Shown: one piece after another, positions 10,012 through 17,899 of the stretch | How positions within the stretch are numbered: position 1 is the first letter of the stretch | How the letters are laid out: each line of letters opens with the position of its first letter | NCBI RefSeq assembly: GCF_004792415.1 | Contig: NZ_CP038853.1 | Location: 2,480,001-2,544,000 of the forward strand | Direction of reading: 5' to 3' | DNA: 64,000 nucleotides | From: Pantoea vagans | GTDB taxonomy: Bacteria > Pseudomonadota > Gammaproteobacteria > Enterobacterales > Enterobacteriaceae | The notes under the pieces: model-generated | Told to the model about the DNA's origin: nothing | The model's input: only the letters and a program-made list of their open reading frames with translations | Databases searched by the model: none | Made by a program: the position numbers and the translations under genes

Positions 10012-10030
10012 GAAAATGTCATTTATTTAT
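10012..10030. repeat. Direct repeat copy 1, with AAATGTCATTT palindrome
   Basis: This 19-base unit recurs at 10134-10152 with one difference (T/A at the palindrome centre). Each unit contains an 11-base palindrome with AAATG and CATTT arms. The two copies are 122 bases apart upstream of the ail-like gene. Confidence 0.6.
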
Positions 10031-10133
10031 TAATTAAAACTCAGGAAATAATTAGACCAAAAACAGCCAGAGGTATCAATACCGAATCACCACAAAAAAT
10101 CAACTCTCAGAAATCTCACTCTATTCACATACT

Positions 10134-10152
10134 GAAAATGACATTTATTTAT
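10134..10152. repeat. Direct repeat copy 2, with AAATGACATTT palindrome
   Basis: Second copy of the 19-base unit, 18 of 19 identical. The palindrome here is the reverse complement of that in copy 1. It could be a regulator site or a chance A/T-rich match. Confidence 0.6.
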
Positions 10153-10276
10153 ACAAGCTACTAACAAGCATTATCATCCTGCCTGAATGTTTCCTGGTTT
10201 ATTCAGAAACAGAGTAACAAATCTTTTTAAAATGCCGCCGAATATAGAATAATTATCGGCAGAATTCCTCCTGCAC

Positions 10277-10549
10277 TTATACAAACGTTTTGTCGTTAAA
10301 CTGACTGCCCATGATCATCCCCACGCTCTGATGTCTGGTTTTATAGTCCGCATGGTTGTCTATGTTGCTAAAGCCCAGTCTGCCGGTGTCGGGCCGGTTT
10401 TTATCCGCGCTGGCGCTGGTACTGTCACTGCAGGTCTCGCTTTTCGACGACTGACTGCCGTTCGGGAGACTGATGGTGAGCGAGTTAGTCGAGCCTGTTG
10501 TCAGGTAATTAAGATCCGCGCTTAACGTCTGTGGAAGTTGTCGAAGACA
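10277..10549 (-). pseudogene. Remnant of a CdiA/filamentous-hemagglutinin-like protein
   Basis: The minus strand holds an open frame of about 90 codons with no start codon, ending in TAA at 10277-10279. It reads about as ...NYLTTGSTNSLTISLPNGSQ, then a Ser-rich stretch, then GRLGFSNIDNHADYKTRHQS and VGMIMG. The GFS-I-N-ADYK---QS-G pattern resembles repeat regions of large two-partner-secretion hemagglutinins and CdiA contact-dependent-inhibition proteins, which are thousands of residues long. Here only a fragment survives, cut on its 5' side by the ndh terminator. No cdiB/shlB-type transporter or immunity gene is nearby. Family assignment rests on pattern memory. The plus-strand 64-codon frame over it is its shadow. 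Confidence 0.45.
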
Positions 10550-10550
10550 T

Positions 10551-10578
10551 AAAAAAGCCTCCTCAGAATTGAGGAGGC
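10551..10578 (-). terminator. Rho-independent terminator after ndh
   Basis: On the minus strand GCCTCCTCA pairs with TGAGGAGGC around a short ATTC loop and is followed by six Ts. It lies about 30 bases beyond the ndh stop. Confidence 0.9.
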
Positions 10579-10607
10579 TATGCCTTTACCAGATGAAATG
10601 CGGTTAC

Positions 10608-11912
10608 TTAGTGCAGCTTAAGCCGCGGGCGGATAACCCGGTTGATGCTGCCGACCAGCATCATCAGGCCGGTTTTGAAATAGCCATGCAGTGCGATCTG
10701 GTGCATACGATAAAGAGAGATGTAAACAAAGCGCGCAATGCGCCCTTCCACCATCATCGAACCGCGCATCAGGTTACCCATCAGGCTGCCGACCGTACTG
10801 AAGCGGGAGAGCGACACCAGCGAGCCATGATCTTTATAGACATAGGCTTTCAGCGGTTTGCCCTGGCGCTGCGCCAGGATATTGTCCATTGCGCGTGAGG
10901 CCATCTGGTGCGCTGACTGGGCACGAGGCGGCACAAAGCCGCCGCCCGGCAATGCGCAGGAGGCGCAGTCGCCAATAGCGTAGATGTCATCATCCAGCGT
11001 AGTCTGCAGCGTCTCTTTCACCACCAGCTGATTGATGCGGTTGGTTTCCAGTCCGCCAATCTCTTTCAGGAAGTCCGGCGCTTTGATGCCCGCCGCCCAG
11101 ACCATCAGATCGGCTTCAATAAACTCACCGCCTTTGGTATTCAGGCCATTCTGCTCAGCGCTGGTAACCATGGTCTGCGTCAGAACGCGCACGCCCAGTT
11201 TGGTCAGCTCCTGATGCGCCGCAGCTGAGATGCGCGGTGGCAGTGCAGGCAGAATACGTTCGCCCGCTTCGACCAGCGTTACGTTCAGCGCTTCGCGTCC
11301 CAGTCCTTTGAAACCGTAACTGTGCAGCTGTTTGACCGCATTGTGCAGCTCCGCTGACAGCTCAACGCCCGTTGCGCCGCCGCCCACGATGGCGATGTTA
11401 ACTTTCTCGACCTTGCCTTCGCTGGCAGAGAATTTCAGGAACAGGTTGAGCATTTCGTTGTGGAAACGGCGTGCCTGATGCGGGTTGTCCAGGAAGATGC
11501 AGTGATCTTTGACGCCCGGCGTGCCGAAATCATTTGAGGTACTGCCCAGCGCCATCACCAGCTGGTCGTATGCCACTTCACGCTGTGGCACCAGCACTTC
11601 GCCCTGTGCGTTCAGCACTTCGGCCAGACGGATCACTTTGCGGCTGCGATCGATGTCGGTAAGCGAACCCAGCTGGAACTCGAAACCGTGATTGCGGGCA
11701 TGAGCAAGATAGCTCAGCGCATCAATGCCTTCATCCATCGAACCGGTAGCAACCTCGTGCAGCAACGGCTTCCACAGATGGCTGTGGTTACGATCTACCA
11801 GGATAATCTCGGCCTTCTTTTTACGACCCAGTTTATGACCCAACTGCGTCGCCATTTCCAGGCCGCCCGCTCCCCCTCCGACAATAACAATTCTCTTAAC
11901 AGACGTAGTCAA
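10608..11912 (-). CDS. ndh: Respiratory NADH:quinone oxidoreductase II (NDH-2)
   Basis: NDH-2 is a membrane-attached flavoprotein that passes electrons from NADH to quinone without pumping protons. The start is taken at the second of two TTG codons (TTG ACT ACG), with GAGGGGG upstream; this reproduces the unusual TTG start of E. coli ndh and gives 434 residues, the E. coli length. The FAD-binding Rossmann motif [13 protein letters not shown] is at the N-terminus, [22 protein letters not shown] NADH-binding motif in the middle, and [10 protein letters not shown] near residue 305. The C-terminal amphipathic segment serves as membrane anchor. A perfect FNR box lies upstream. Confidence 0.97.
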   Translation of the reverse strand: MTTSVKRIVIVGGGAGGLEMATQLGHKLGRKKKAEIILVDRNHSHLWKPLLHEVATGSMDEGIDALSYLAHARNHGFEFQLGSLTDIDRSRKVIRLAEVLNAQGEVLVPQREVAYDQLVMALGSTSNDFGTPGVKDHCIFLDNPHQARRFHNEMLNLFLKFSASEGKVEKVNIAIVGGGATGVELSAELHNAVKQLHSYGFKGLGREALNVTLVEAGERILPALPPRISAAAHQELTKLGVRVLTQTMVTSAEQNGLNTKGGEFIEADLMVWAAGIKAPDFLKEIGGLETNRINQLVVKETLQTTLDDDIYAIGDCASCALPGGGFVPPRAQSAHQMASRAMDNILAQRQGKPLKAYVYKDHGSLVSLSRFSTVGSLMGNLMRGSMMVEGRIARFVYISLYRMHQIALHGYFKTGLMMLVGSINRVIRPRLKLH

Positions 11913-12010
11913 CAAAGACCCCCTCAAATTGTGAACCAAAAGTTAACCAAAGGTTAAATTAAACCTTAAGAAACATAGGGTTGGCGAAGTTAAAATCGCT
12001 ATCTGCTCGC

Positions 12011-12060
12011 AGAATAGCATGGCGGGAAGAGGAGAACATAAGAATATTGATATACATCAA
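12011..12060 (-). promoter_or_regulatory. ndh promoter with perfect FNR box
   Basis: TTGATATACATCAA at 12047-12060 fits the FNR consensus TTGAT-N4-ATCAA exactly. A -10-like TATTCT lies at 12016-12011 on the minus strand, which places the start near 12004 and the FNR box near -50. In E. coli FNR represses ndh without oxygen from a site at about that distance. The -35 is poor, so the start position is inferred. Confidence 0.75.
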
Positions 12061-12091
12061 AGCGGGGAAATAAAACTCAGATAATTACGTA

Positions 12092-12116
12092 ATGAAAACA
12101 GGCACCTTGCGGTGCC
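12092..12116 (-). terminator. Terminator after ycfP
   Basis: On the minus strand a GGCACC/GGTGCC stem with loop GCAA is followed by TGTTTTC. It lies just beyond the ycfP stop codon. Confidence 0.75.
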
Positions 12117-12124
12117 CGCCCTGC

Positions 12125-12667
12125 TTAACCTAATGTTTTGAAAGCTTTTATCCGCTGAAGATGTGGGGATATGTTTTTGAATTTATGCCCTTCTGTCTCG
12201 TCCCAGACTATTTCATAGAAGGGATGCAGCTGCCCGGCGGTGCGCTGGCTGTCCAGCGCCTCATCCTGACGGGAGAGAAAGGTCAGACAGCGGTCACGAT
12301 TGCGTTCGCGAAAATCGCTGACGCATTTGGTGGCGATGTCCTGATACTCTTCTGGCCGGTCAATCTTCCCTTCCATGTTCTCCTGCGGAAAAAGGTTGGG
12401 ATTGAAGATTGCCTGCCGGATACCACACAGAAAACCGATGCGCTCTGACCAGAAGCCGCCCAGCCCGACGCCGCAAATCAGCGGACGATCGTCGTCGGAC
12501 AGCGTCAGCATTTTATCGGTCTCTTTCAGCAGAAACTGCATGTCATGTTTAGGATGGAGGGTGCTGTAACTGAGCAACCTGACATCAGGATCGATAAATT
12601 GCAGTTGCAGCACCTTTTCGTGATTGCCCGGACTACTGGAATCAAAACCGTGCAGATAGATGATCAT
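12125..12667 (-). CDS. ycfP: UPF0227 alpha/beta-hydrolase-like protein YcfP
   Basis: This 180-residue protein is the same length as E. coli YcfP. It has an alpha/beta-hydrolase-like start ([19 protein letters not shown]) and a nucleophile-elbow-like GVGLGGFW in which Ser is replaced by Leu, so ordinary esterase activity is not assured. The C-terminal [17 protein letters not shown] block is conserved. Its substrate is not known. It lies 40 bases downstream of nagZ on the same strand, so it may be co-transcribed with the nagZ-thiK-lpoB-ycfL-hinT run. Confidence 0.93.
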   Translation of the reverse strand: MIIYLHGFDSSSPGNHEKVLQLQFIDPDVRLLSYSTLHPKHDMQFLLKETDKMLTLSDDDRPLICGVGLGGFWSERIGFLCGIRQAIFNPNLFPQENMEGKIDRPEEYQDIATKCVSDFRERNRDRCLTFLSRQDEALDSQRTAGQLHPFYEIVWDETEGHKFKNISPHLQRIKAFKTLG

Positions 12668-12707
12668 GATAATCCTCAGGTTAGTGATAGCGCCGGGCAG
12701 TCACTGC

Positions 12708-13748
12708 TTACCACGACGCTTTGTGAGCCAGCCAGCGTTCCTGAAGTGCACTCAGTTGCTGGGCATTGTTTTTCCAGCGATGCGTTGCCTGCAGCTCATC
12801 GCGGGTGAACCTGCCCTGATGATACAGCTGCGTAACCCGCTCTGACCCGACCGGGATCAGGTTATCCAGCACGCTAATGGCACCCTGACGCTGATTGCAG
12901 ACCAGAATCATGTCACAACCGGCAGAAAGGGATTGCTGCGCGCGCTCAGGATAGCTGCCCATCACGGCGGCGCCCTCCATTGAGAGATCGTCGGAGAAAA
13001 TCACACCGTCGAAGCCCAGCTGCTCACGCAGCACGGTTTTGAGCCAGTAGGGCGAACCACTGGCTGGCAGCGGATCAACGTCGGTGTAGATGACATGTGC
13101 AGGCATAATCGCATCCAGTGCCTGCTCGGTAATCAGCTTGCTGAAAATCGCCATGTCGTGCTCACGCAGCGTCTTTTCATCGCGCGGATCGCGTGGCGTC
13201 TCTTTATGCGAATCAGCGCTGACCGCGCCATGTCCCGGGAAGTGTTTGCCGGTCGTTTTCATGCCTGCCTCATGCATCCCCGCAATAAAGCGGCGGGCAA
13301 CAGCAAGCGCGATGGCCGGATCGGCATGGAAAGAACGATCGCCAATCGCAGCACTGATATGACCAATGTCGAGCACCGGCGCGAAGCTGATATCGATATC
13401 CATGGCAATCATCTCGGCCGCCATCTGCCAGCCCGCCTGCTGCGCCATTTCACCGGCGGTTTCTGCATCGTGAAGGGCCGCAAAAGATTGCATGGCGGGT
13501 AGTTGGGTAAAGCCGTCACGGAAACGCTGCACGCGGCCGCCCTCCTGATCCACCGCAATCACCAGCCGGGCGTGAGAGGCCGCGCGGATCTGCCGCACCA
13601 GCTCTGCCAGCTGGGCCGGGTCGTGATAGTTTCGGGCAAATAAAATTAATCCGCCTACCAGCGGATGCTTAAGGATCTCGCGCTCTTCGCCATCCAGTTC
13701 ATAGCCCTCAACGTCGAGCATCAGCGGGCCGGGTAAATGTGATCTCAT
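12708..13748 (-). CDS. nagZ: Beta-N-acetylhexosaminidase NagZ
   Basis: NagZ removes N-acetylglucosamine from anhydromuropeptides in the cytoplasm during peptidoglycan recycling; the products feed AmpR-type beta-lactamase induction. It is a GH3 enzyme of 346 residues (E. coli 341). The GH3 signature [20 protein letters not shown], with the catalytic Asp-His pair on a loop, and the nucleophile Asp in [14 protein letters not shown] are present. The N-terminus reads [18 protein letters not shown], a few residues longer than E. coli MGPVMLDV; the chosen ATG has a short AGG ribosome site. It lies 40 bases after thiK. Confidence 0.96.
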   Translation of the reverse strand: MRSHLPGPLMLDVEGYELDGEEREILKHPLVGGLILFARNYHDPAQLAELVRQIRAASHARLVIAVDQEGGRVQRFRDGFTQLPAMQSFAALHDAETAGEMAQQAGWQMAAEMIAMDIDISFAPVLDIGHISAAIGDRSFHADPAIALAVARRFIAGMHEAGMKTTGKHFPGHGAVSADSHKETPRDPRDEKTLREHDMAIFSKLITEQALDAIMPAHVIYTDVDPLPASGSPYWLKTVLREQLGFDGVIFSDDLSMEGAAVMGSYPERAQQSLSAGCDMILVCNQRQGAISVLDNLIPVGSERVTQLYHQGRFTRDELQATHRWKNNAQQLSALQERWLAHKASW

Positions 13749-13787
13749 AACCTGAATCCTGTAGCGTTACGCACCTGCATAACGCGA

Positions 13788-14600
13788 TTAAATCTGTTCC
13801 CAGCTCTGTCGGGCCAGCTGGTGTAATGTGTCGTCGTCACCCTGACCGGCACGCAGCTGGTACCAGCTGGCCATCAGCAGACGCAGCCACGGCTGCCAGC
13901 GTCTGACCTGCTGCACCAGCACCGGAAGCGGCAGCTGCATCGCTGCGGCGTACTCTGCCAGCCAGTCGGTCTGATGCTGCGGATCGCTGGCACAGACGGC
14001 CGCCAGCTCCAGCGCCACATCGCCATCAGCGGCATATTCCCAGTCGATCAGACGCAGGCCCTCCGGGCCCTGTATGATATTTCCGGCATGCAGATCCATG
14101 TGCAGCGGTGCCAGCCTTAATGGCTGAGGTTCACCCTGCTGCGTCAGATGTCTGAGCGCCCGCAGCCAGCGGTGATGCCGCTGTGGCGCGAGCTGCCAGT
14201 AGCGCCATAACAGCGGCAACAACTGCAGGCGATAGCCGGTTAACGGCTGCTGATGCAGCTGCCGCAGCAGTGCCACAATTTGCGGACGCTGCTGGCTGAA
14301 GCGTTGTTCATCCAGCGCGTCGCCTGCGCACCAGGTCAGCACAATGCCCTGACGATGACCAGCAACGGGCTGCGGTGCCAGTCCGCTGGCTCGCATTTTT
14401 CGTAACAACCGGAATTCGCGCTGCCGATCCACAAACGGAATAGCTGGCTGTGGCGCCGCCCGTGCAATGAAGGTACCGCGCGAGCTGACAATCTTCTGGC
14501 TGTGTCCGGTCAGACCGGCCAGCGGGATAGTTGATACCTTTCCTGGCTCGCCGGCCGCCTGCTGAATTATCCGCTGAAAGACGGGATTAATTCTGTGCAA
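13788..14600 (-). CDS. thiK: Thiamine kinase ThiK
   Basis: ThiK phosphorylates thiamine to thiamine phosphate for salvage. The protein is of the aminoglycoside-phosphotransferase fold: PLHMDLHAGNI carries the catalytic Asp and Asn of the Brenner motif, and LIDWEYAADGDVALELAA carries the metal-binding Asp. It has 270 residues from the chosen start (E. coli 274). That start is a TTG overlapping the lpoB 3' end by 14 bases with no clear ribosome site, so coupling to lpoB is likely and the exact start is uncertain. The N-terminal half is more divergent from E. coli than the C-terminal half. Confidence 0.88.
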   Translation of the reverse strand: MHRINPVFQRIIQQAAGEPGKVSTIPLAGLTGHSQKIVSSRGTFIARAAPQPAIPFVDRQREFRLLRKMRASGLAPQPVAGHRQGIVLTWCAGDALDEQRFSQQRPQIVALLRQLHQQPLTGYRLQLLPLLWRYWQLAPQRHHRWLRALRHLTQQGEPQPLRLAPLHMDLHAGNIIQGPEGLRLIDWEYAADGDVALELAAVCASDPQHQTDWLAEYAAAMQLPLPVLVQQVRRWQPWLRLLMASWYQLRAGQGDDDTLHQLARQSWEQI

Positions 14601-15186
14601 TGCCGTTGCCGGACCAGATGATCTCGCCGGTCTGAACCAGCATCAGCTGCATCTGCAGAGTTGGCGCTTTAACATCGCCGCGTGCATTACTGTAAAGCAC
14701 ATACTGGGCATTAACGTTGCGTGCCAGACCAATCGCTTTGCTGCGCGAGTTCAGGCTGTCATCCGGCGATAATCCCAGCGTCTGCTTGGCCTGCGCCAGC
14801 TGATCGGCAGAAACCAGCGTGAATTTGCCGTTGTTGTTAAGCGCATTCTGAATAGCTGCTGTTGCTTTCTCGCTTTGCAGCGCGCCATTGGTGCTGTTTT
14901 TGATGCGGTCGACCAGCAACACGCTACCCGGCTCGGCGCTGGCGGCCTGCAACATCTGCGCCACCAGCGGCTGTACGCTGGCATCCCAGTTGATCGTGAC
15001 CAGCTTCGGTGGCTGTGGCACTGGTTGAGGCTGCGGTTGCGGCACCGGCTCAGGTTGCGGAACAGGCTGCACCGGCTCGGCTGGCTGGGTCGGTTCAACC
15101 GTGGCGGGCTGCTGCTGTTTCACTACACAACCGGTCAGAATGAGCGCCATCAGGAGCGCTCCGGTACGATTAACACTGCGTATCAC
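14587..15186 (-). CDS. lpoB: Outer-membrane lipoprotein LpoB, activator of PBP1b
   Basis: LpoB crosses the periplasm to stimulate the peptidoglycan synthase PBP1b. The lipobox LTGC is at residues 17-20. A Pro/Gln/Glu-rich disordered linker follows (about 28-65, with repeated VPQPEP-like units), then a globular domain with NAQYVLYS and APTLQMQLMLVQTGEIIWSG. The length is 199 residues (E. coli 213); the difference is mainly in the linker, which is known to vary with envelope width. It overlaps thiK and follows ycfL by 11 bases. Confidence 0.95.
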   Translation of the reverse strand: MIRSVNRTGALLMALILTGCVVKQQQPATVEPTQPAEPVQPVPQPEPVPQPQPQPVPQPPKLVTINWDASVQPLVAQMLQAASAEPGSVLLVDRIKNSTNGALQSEKATAAIQNALNNNGKFTLVSADQLAQAKQTLGLSPDDSLNSRSKAIGLARNVNAQYVLYSNARGDVKAPTLQMQLMLVQTGEIIWSGNGIAQN

Positions 15187-15197
15187 GTAGAAAATCC

Positions 15198-15566
15198 TTA
15201 AAGATAGAGATAAAGACGAACCTTGCTGGCAGTCAGGTTACCCAGCTGCGAGGTGGCGACAATACTGCCCTGCGCCGGAACGGTAACGGTCTGCGCCGGT
15301 TCCTGCGGGGTGATTTCCAGACCTTTGTCGTCATACCAGTAATAACGATAGTGCACAACGACCGGTGTTTCGCGCTGATTATAGAGCACGCTGGTGGCAC
15401 GTTTCAGTCCATCGTTCTCATCCAGCGTCGGTTCATCGGTAATGATCCCTGCTGACAGCACAGAAGACTCCATCACCAGCGACTGTGAGGTATTGATCAT
15501 CGGTTTTTCACTGCTGCAGGCCGTCAGGCAGAGCAGGATCGGCAGGCCAGTCAGCCAGGATCGCAT
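15198..15566 (-). CDS. ycfL: YcfL-family lipoprotein (DUF1425)
   Basis: This 122-residue lipoprotein has a lipobox LTAC at residues 14-17, then a beta-rich domain with QSLVMESSVLSAGI, VVHYRYYWYDDKGLEITP and a terminal VRLYLYL, matching E. coli YcfL. Its function is not established; its constant place beside lpoB suggests an envelope role. It lies between hinT (20 bases upstream) and lpoB (11 bases downstream) in one minus-strand operon. Confidence 0.92.
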   Translation of the reverse strand: MRSWLTGLPILLCLTACSSEKPMINTSQSLVMESSVLSAGIITDEPTLDENDGLKRATSVLYNQRETPVVVHYRYYWYDDKGLEITPQEPAQTVTVPAQGSIVATSQLGNLTASKVRLYLYL

Positions 15567-15586
15567 AGCTTTTTTCCGTTATCAGG

Positions 15587-15937
15587 TCAGTCTGAGAGCA
15601 TCGGGCCCAGCGGTTCGCCGCCCAGCAGATGCATATGGATGTGATAGACCTCCTGACCACCATGTTGATTGCAATTCACAATCAGCCGATAACCATTCTG
15701 ATCGATCCCTTCCTGACGGGCGATTTTCGCTGCGGTGGTAAACATACGTCCCAGCGCATGCTCATGGGCCGCTTCCGCCTCGTTGACCGTTGGGATCAGC
15801 ACATTTGGCACGATTAAAATATGGGTCGGTGCTTTAGGCGAAATGTCGCGGAAAGCCGTAACCAGTTCATCCTGATAAACCACATCAGCGGGGATTTCGC
15901 GGCGGATAATTTTACTAAAAATGGTTTCTTCAGCCAT
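15587..15937 (-). CDS. hinT: Purine nucleoside phosphoramidase HinT
   Basis: HinT hydrolyses AMP-lysine and other adenosine phosphoramidates. It is a HIT-family protein of 116 residues (E. coli 119) with the triad motif HIHMHLLGG near the C-terminus and the N-terminal [20 protein letters not shown] segment. It is the first gene of the minus-strand run hinT-ycfL-lpoB-thiK-nagZ. In E. coli fhuE lies on the far side; here the rhi-like pair is inserted instead. Confidence 0.96.
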   Translation of the reverse strand: MAEETIFSKIIRREIPADVVYQDELVTAFRDISPKAPTHILIVPNVLIPTVNEAEAAHEHALGRMFTTAAKIARQEGIDQNGYRLIVNCNQHGGQEVYHIHMHLLGGEPLGPMLSD

Positions 15938-16297
15938 GGTGCAATTCCTTGAGCCTGAGTCGTAATCAATCAGTATGCGGGAGAAATTTGTTTTCTTTCA
16001 ACCTCAGTACCACTTTTCTTGCATTGTTCGCCTGCCTTTGCAGCAGCTCCTCTCCTCTGTCACCTGAACAGCATTCCTGATGCTCGCAAGCTGCCTGCCA
16101 TACCAGTAAAATGAAACGCTGTTTTATAAATTAGAATTTCGCCACCCTTTTCTTTATATGGCTGCCACTTCAGCCCAGGCGTTAGCCAAATTGCGAAGGT
16201 TTAGCCGCCCGGTCAGCTCTACTTTGCTAACCAGTCCGGGTGAGAAGTCCGGCGTCACCAGGGATATACCGCCATATAACATCAAGGAGCATTAGCC
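15938..16297. other. Divergent intergenic region between hinT and the GPH transporter gene
   Basis: This 360-base gap holds the hinT promoter on one side and the rhi-like promoter with a KdgR-like box on the other. No further gene is seen. The leader of the transporter gene would be long (over 150 bases) if transcription starts close to the KdgR box. Confidence 0.6.
16110..16128 (+). promoter_or_regulatory. KdgR-like operator upstream of the transporter-GH105 pair
   Basis: AATGAAACGCTGTTTTATA fits the 19-base palindromic KdgR consensus AATGAAACA-N-TGTTTCATT at 16 of the 18 defined positions. KdgR represses pectin-catabolic genes in soft-rot bacteria until 2-keto-3-deoxygluconate accumulates. 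A TAGAAT at 16132-16137 could be the -10; no good -35 is seen, which would fit an activator-dependent promoter. The operator call is from consensus memory. Confidence 0.65.
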
Positions 16298-17896
16298 ATG
16301 CGCTCACGTAAAATTGGTCTTGGCCACTATCTGGCCTATGGTTCCGGAGATTTTCTCGGAGCAGGCACCACGGCGCTCACAGCCGCCTGGTTGCTCTATT
16401 TTTATACCACCTTCTGTGGATTAACCCCGATTCAGGCCACCTTAATCTTTGCTACCGCTCGCGTGCTGGATGCCGTGGTCAGCCCGCTCATGGGCTTTAT
16501 TACCGACAACTTTGGCTCAACCTGGCTGGGCAAACGCTTTGGCCGCCGCAAATTCTTTATCCTGTTAGGCATACCCTGTGTATTCAGTTATAGCCTGATG
16601 TGGGTCAGCGACATGAGCTTCTGGTGGTATCTCTGCACTTACCTGCTGTTTGATATCGTCTACACCATGATCCTGGTGCCTTATGAAACGCTGGTCCCGG
16701 AAATGACTGACGATTTCAAACAGAAAACCCGGTTCTCCGGCGCGCGTATTGGTCTGGCGCAGCTCTCAGCCATTCTGGCCGCATTTTTACCCGGCATTTT
16801 ACTGGGTATGCTGGGCAAAGATAATCCCGACTCCTTTTTCTACGCCAGCCTGGTGTTCTCGGTAATCTGCGCACTGGTGCTGACGCTGGTGTGGTGCTTT
16901 ACCTGGGAACGTCACCCGGATGATTTCTCTGCCGAGTCGCGGCGTGCTGAGCAGGAAAAACAGCAGCTAACGCTGATGCAGAATCTTAAACGGCTCTATG
17001 TTGAGCTGGCCTCAACTTTACGTATTCGCATCTTCCGCCAGCACCTTGGCATGTACCTCGGCGGCTATATCGCCCAGGATGTGTTTAATGCCGTCTTTAC
17101 CTGGTATGTGGTGTTTGTGCTGATGCAGAGTGCTCAGGTTGCCTCCAGCCTGATGGGCACCATGGCAGTACTGCAGTTTATTGCTGTGATGGCGATGATC
17201 CCGCTCTGTATCCGCATGGGGCCTGCACCTGCCTACCGTCTGGTGGCCATCCTGTTTGGCCTGGCGTCGCTCTCCTATGCCGGATTGTGGTATGCCGGCA
17301 TGAACGACAATATGTCGCTGCTGTTAGTGATCTCTGCTCTGGCTGGTCTGGGACGTGGCGGCATTAACTATGTGCCATGGAACACCTACACCTATATCGC
17401 GGATGTCGATGAGGCTATCACCGGTCAGCGCCGTGAAGGCATTTTTGCCGGCATTATGACCCTGACGCGTAAAGCGTCGCAGGCGGGTGCCGTCATGCTG
17501 GTCGGTATCGTGCTGCAACTCTCTGGTTTTATCTCTGGTCAGGCAACCCAGGTACCCGGCGTCAGCCACACTATCCTGGCGATCCTGAGTATCGGTACAG
17601 TGGCCGTTCTGGCCTGCGGCTTTATCGTGTCACTGCGCTTTAAACTTAATCTGCAGACCCATACTGTCCTGCGCCAGGAAACGCTGAAAATGCGTGAAGC
17701 GGACCGCATCGTGCCGGAAAGCATCACCCCGGAAGCACGCGGGATAGTTGAAACACTGGCTGGCATGCCTTACGAAAATCTGTGGGGCAACAACAACATT
17801 GGCTTCCTTAACCGGAATAAGCCAGCGCCGGAAAAATTGTCCGCGCACCCCTCTTTACACCCTTCTATAAACTCGACCTTAAAACGACAGGAATAA
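16298..17896 (+). CDS. GPH-family (MFS) oligosaccharide transporter, RhiT-like
   Basis: This is a glycoside-pentoside-hexuronide cation symporter with about 12 membrane segments. Family marks are the N-terminal GLGHYLAYGSGDFLGAG, DAVVSPLMGFITDNFGSTWL with GKRFGRRKFFIL in the first cytoplasmic loop, and VPYETLVPEMT. At 532 residues it is longer than typical GPH carriers (about 460) through a hydrophilic C-terminal tail of about 70 residues. AAGGAG lies before the ATG. Because the next gene, 3 bases away, encodes a GH105 hydrolase and a KdgR-like box lies upstream, the likely substrate is an unsaturated rhamnogalacturonide or related pectin oligosaccharide, as for Dickeya RhiT. The substrate is inferred from context. 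Confidence 0.85.
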   Translation: MRSRKIGLGHYLAYGSGDFLGAGTTALTAAWLLYFYTTFCGLTPIQATLIFATARVLDAVVSPLMGFITDNFGSTWLGKRFGRRKFFILLGIPCVFSYSLMWVSDMSFWWYLCTYLLFDIVYTMILVPYETLVPEMTDDFKQKTRFSGARIGLAQLSAILAAFLPGILLGMLGKDNPDSFFYASLVFSVICALVLTLVWCFTWERHPDDFSAESRRAEQEKQQLTLMQNLKRLYVELASTLRIRIFRQHLGMYLGGYIAQDVFNAVFTWYVVFVLMQSAQVASSLMGTMAVLQFIAVMAMIPLCIRMGPAPAYRLVAILFGLASLSYAGLWYAGMNDNMSLLLVISALAGLGRGGINYVPWNTYTYIADVDEAITGQRREGIFAGIMTLTRKASQAGAVMLVGIVLQLSGFISGQATQVPGVSHTILAILSIGTVAVLACGFIVSLRFKLNLQTHTVLRQETLKMREADRIVPESITPEARGIVETLAGMPYENLWGNNNIGFLNRNKPAPEKLSAHPSLHPSINSTLKRQE

Positions 17897-17899
17897 ACC

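Larger units (their letters stand above)
9722..10276. other. AT-rich region upstream of the ail-like gene
   Basis: This 555-base stretch has no credible gene; the 60-codon frame at 9855-10037 shows no recognisable pattern. It contains an imperfect 19-base direct repeat (see separate entries) and presumably the ail promoter. The base composition is clearly more A/T-rich than the flanking core genes, which fits a laterally acquired or decaying segment. Confidence 0.6.

Noticed and set aside
9855..10037. 60-codon plus-strand frame in AT-rich DNA
   Set aside because: No recognisable domain, weak initiation context, and it overlaps the direct repeat; insufficient support to call a gene.
10331..10525. 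64-codon plus-strand frame between the ail-like gene and ndh
   Set aside because: No ribosome site or family pattern; the opposite strand gives the more meaningful hemagglutinin-like translation.
16241..16261. GGTGA...TCACC inverted words upstream of the transporter gene as a CRP site
   Set aside because: The half-sites are 11 bases apart instead of 6, so it does not fit CRP.
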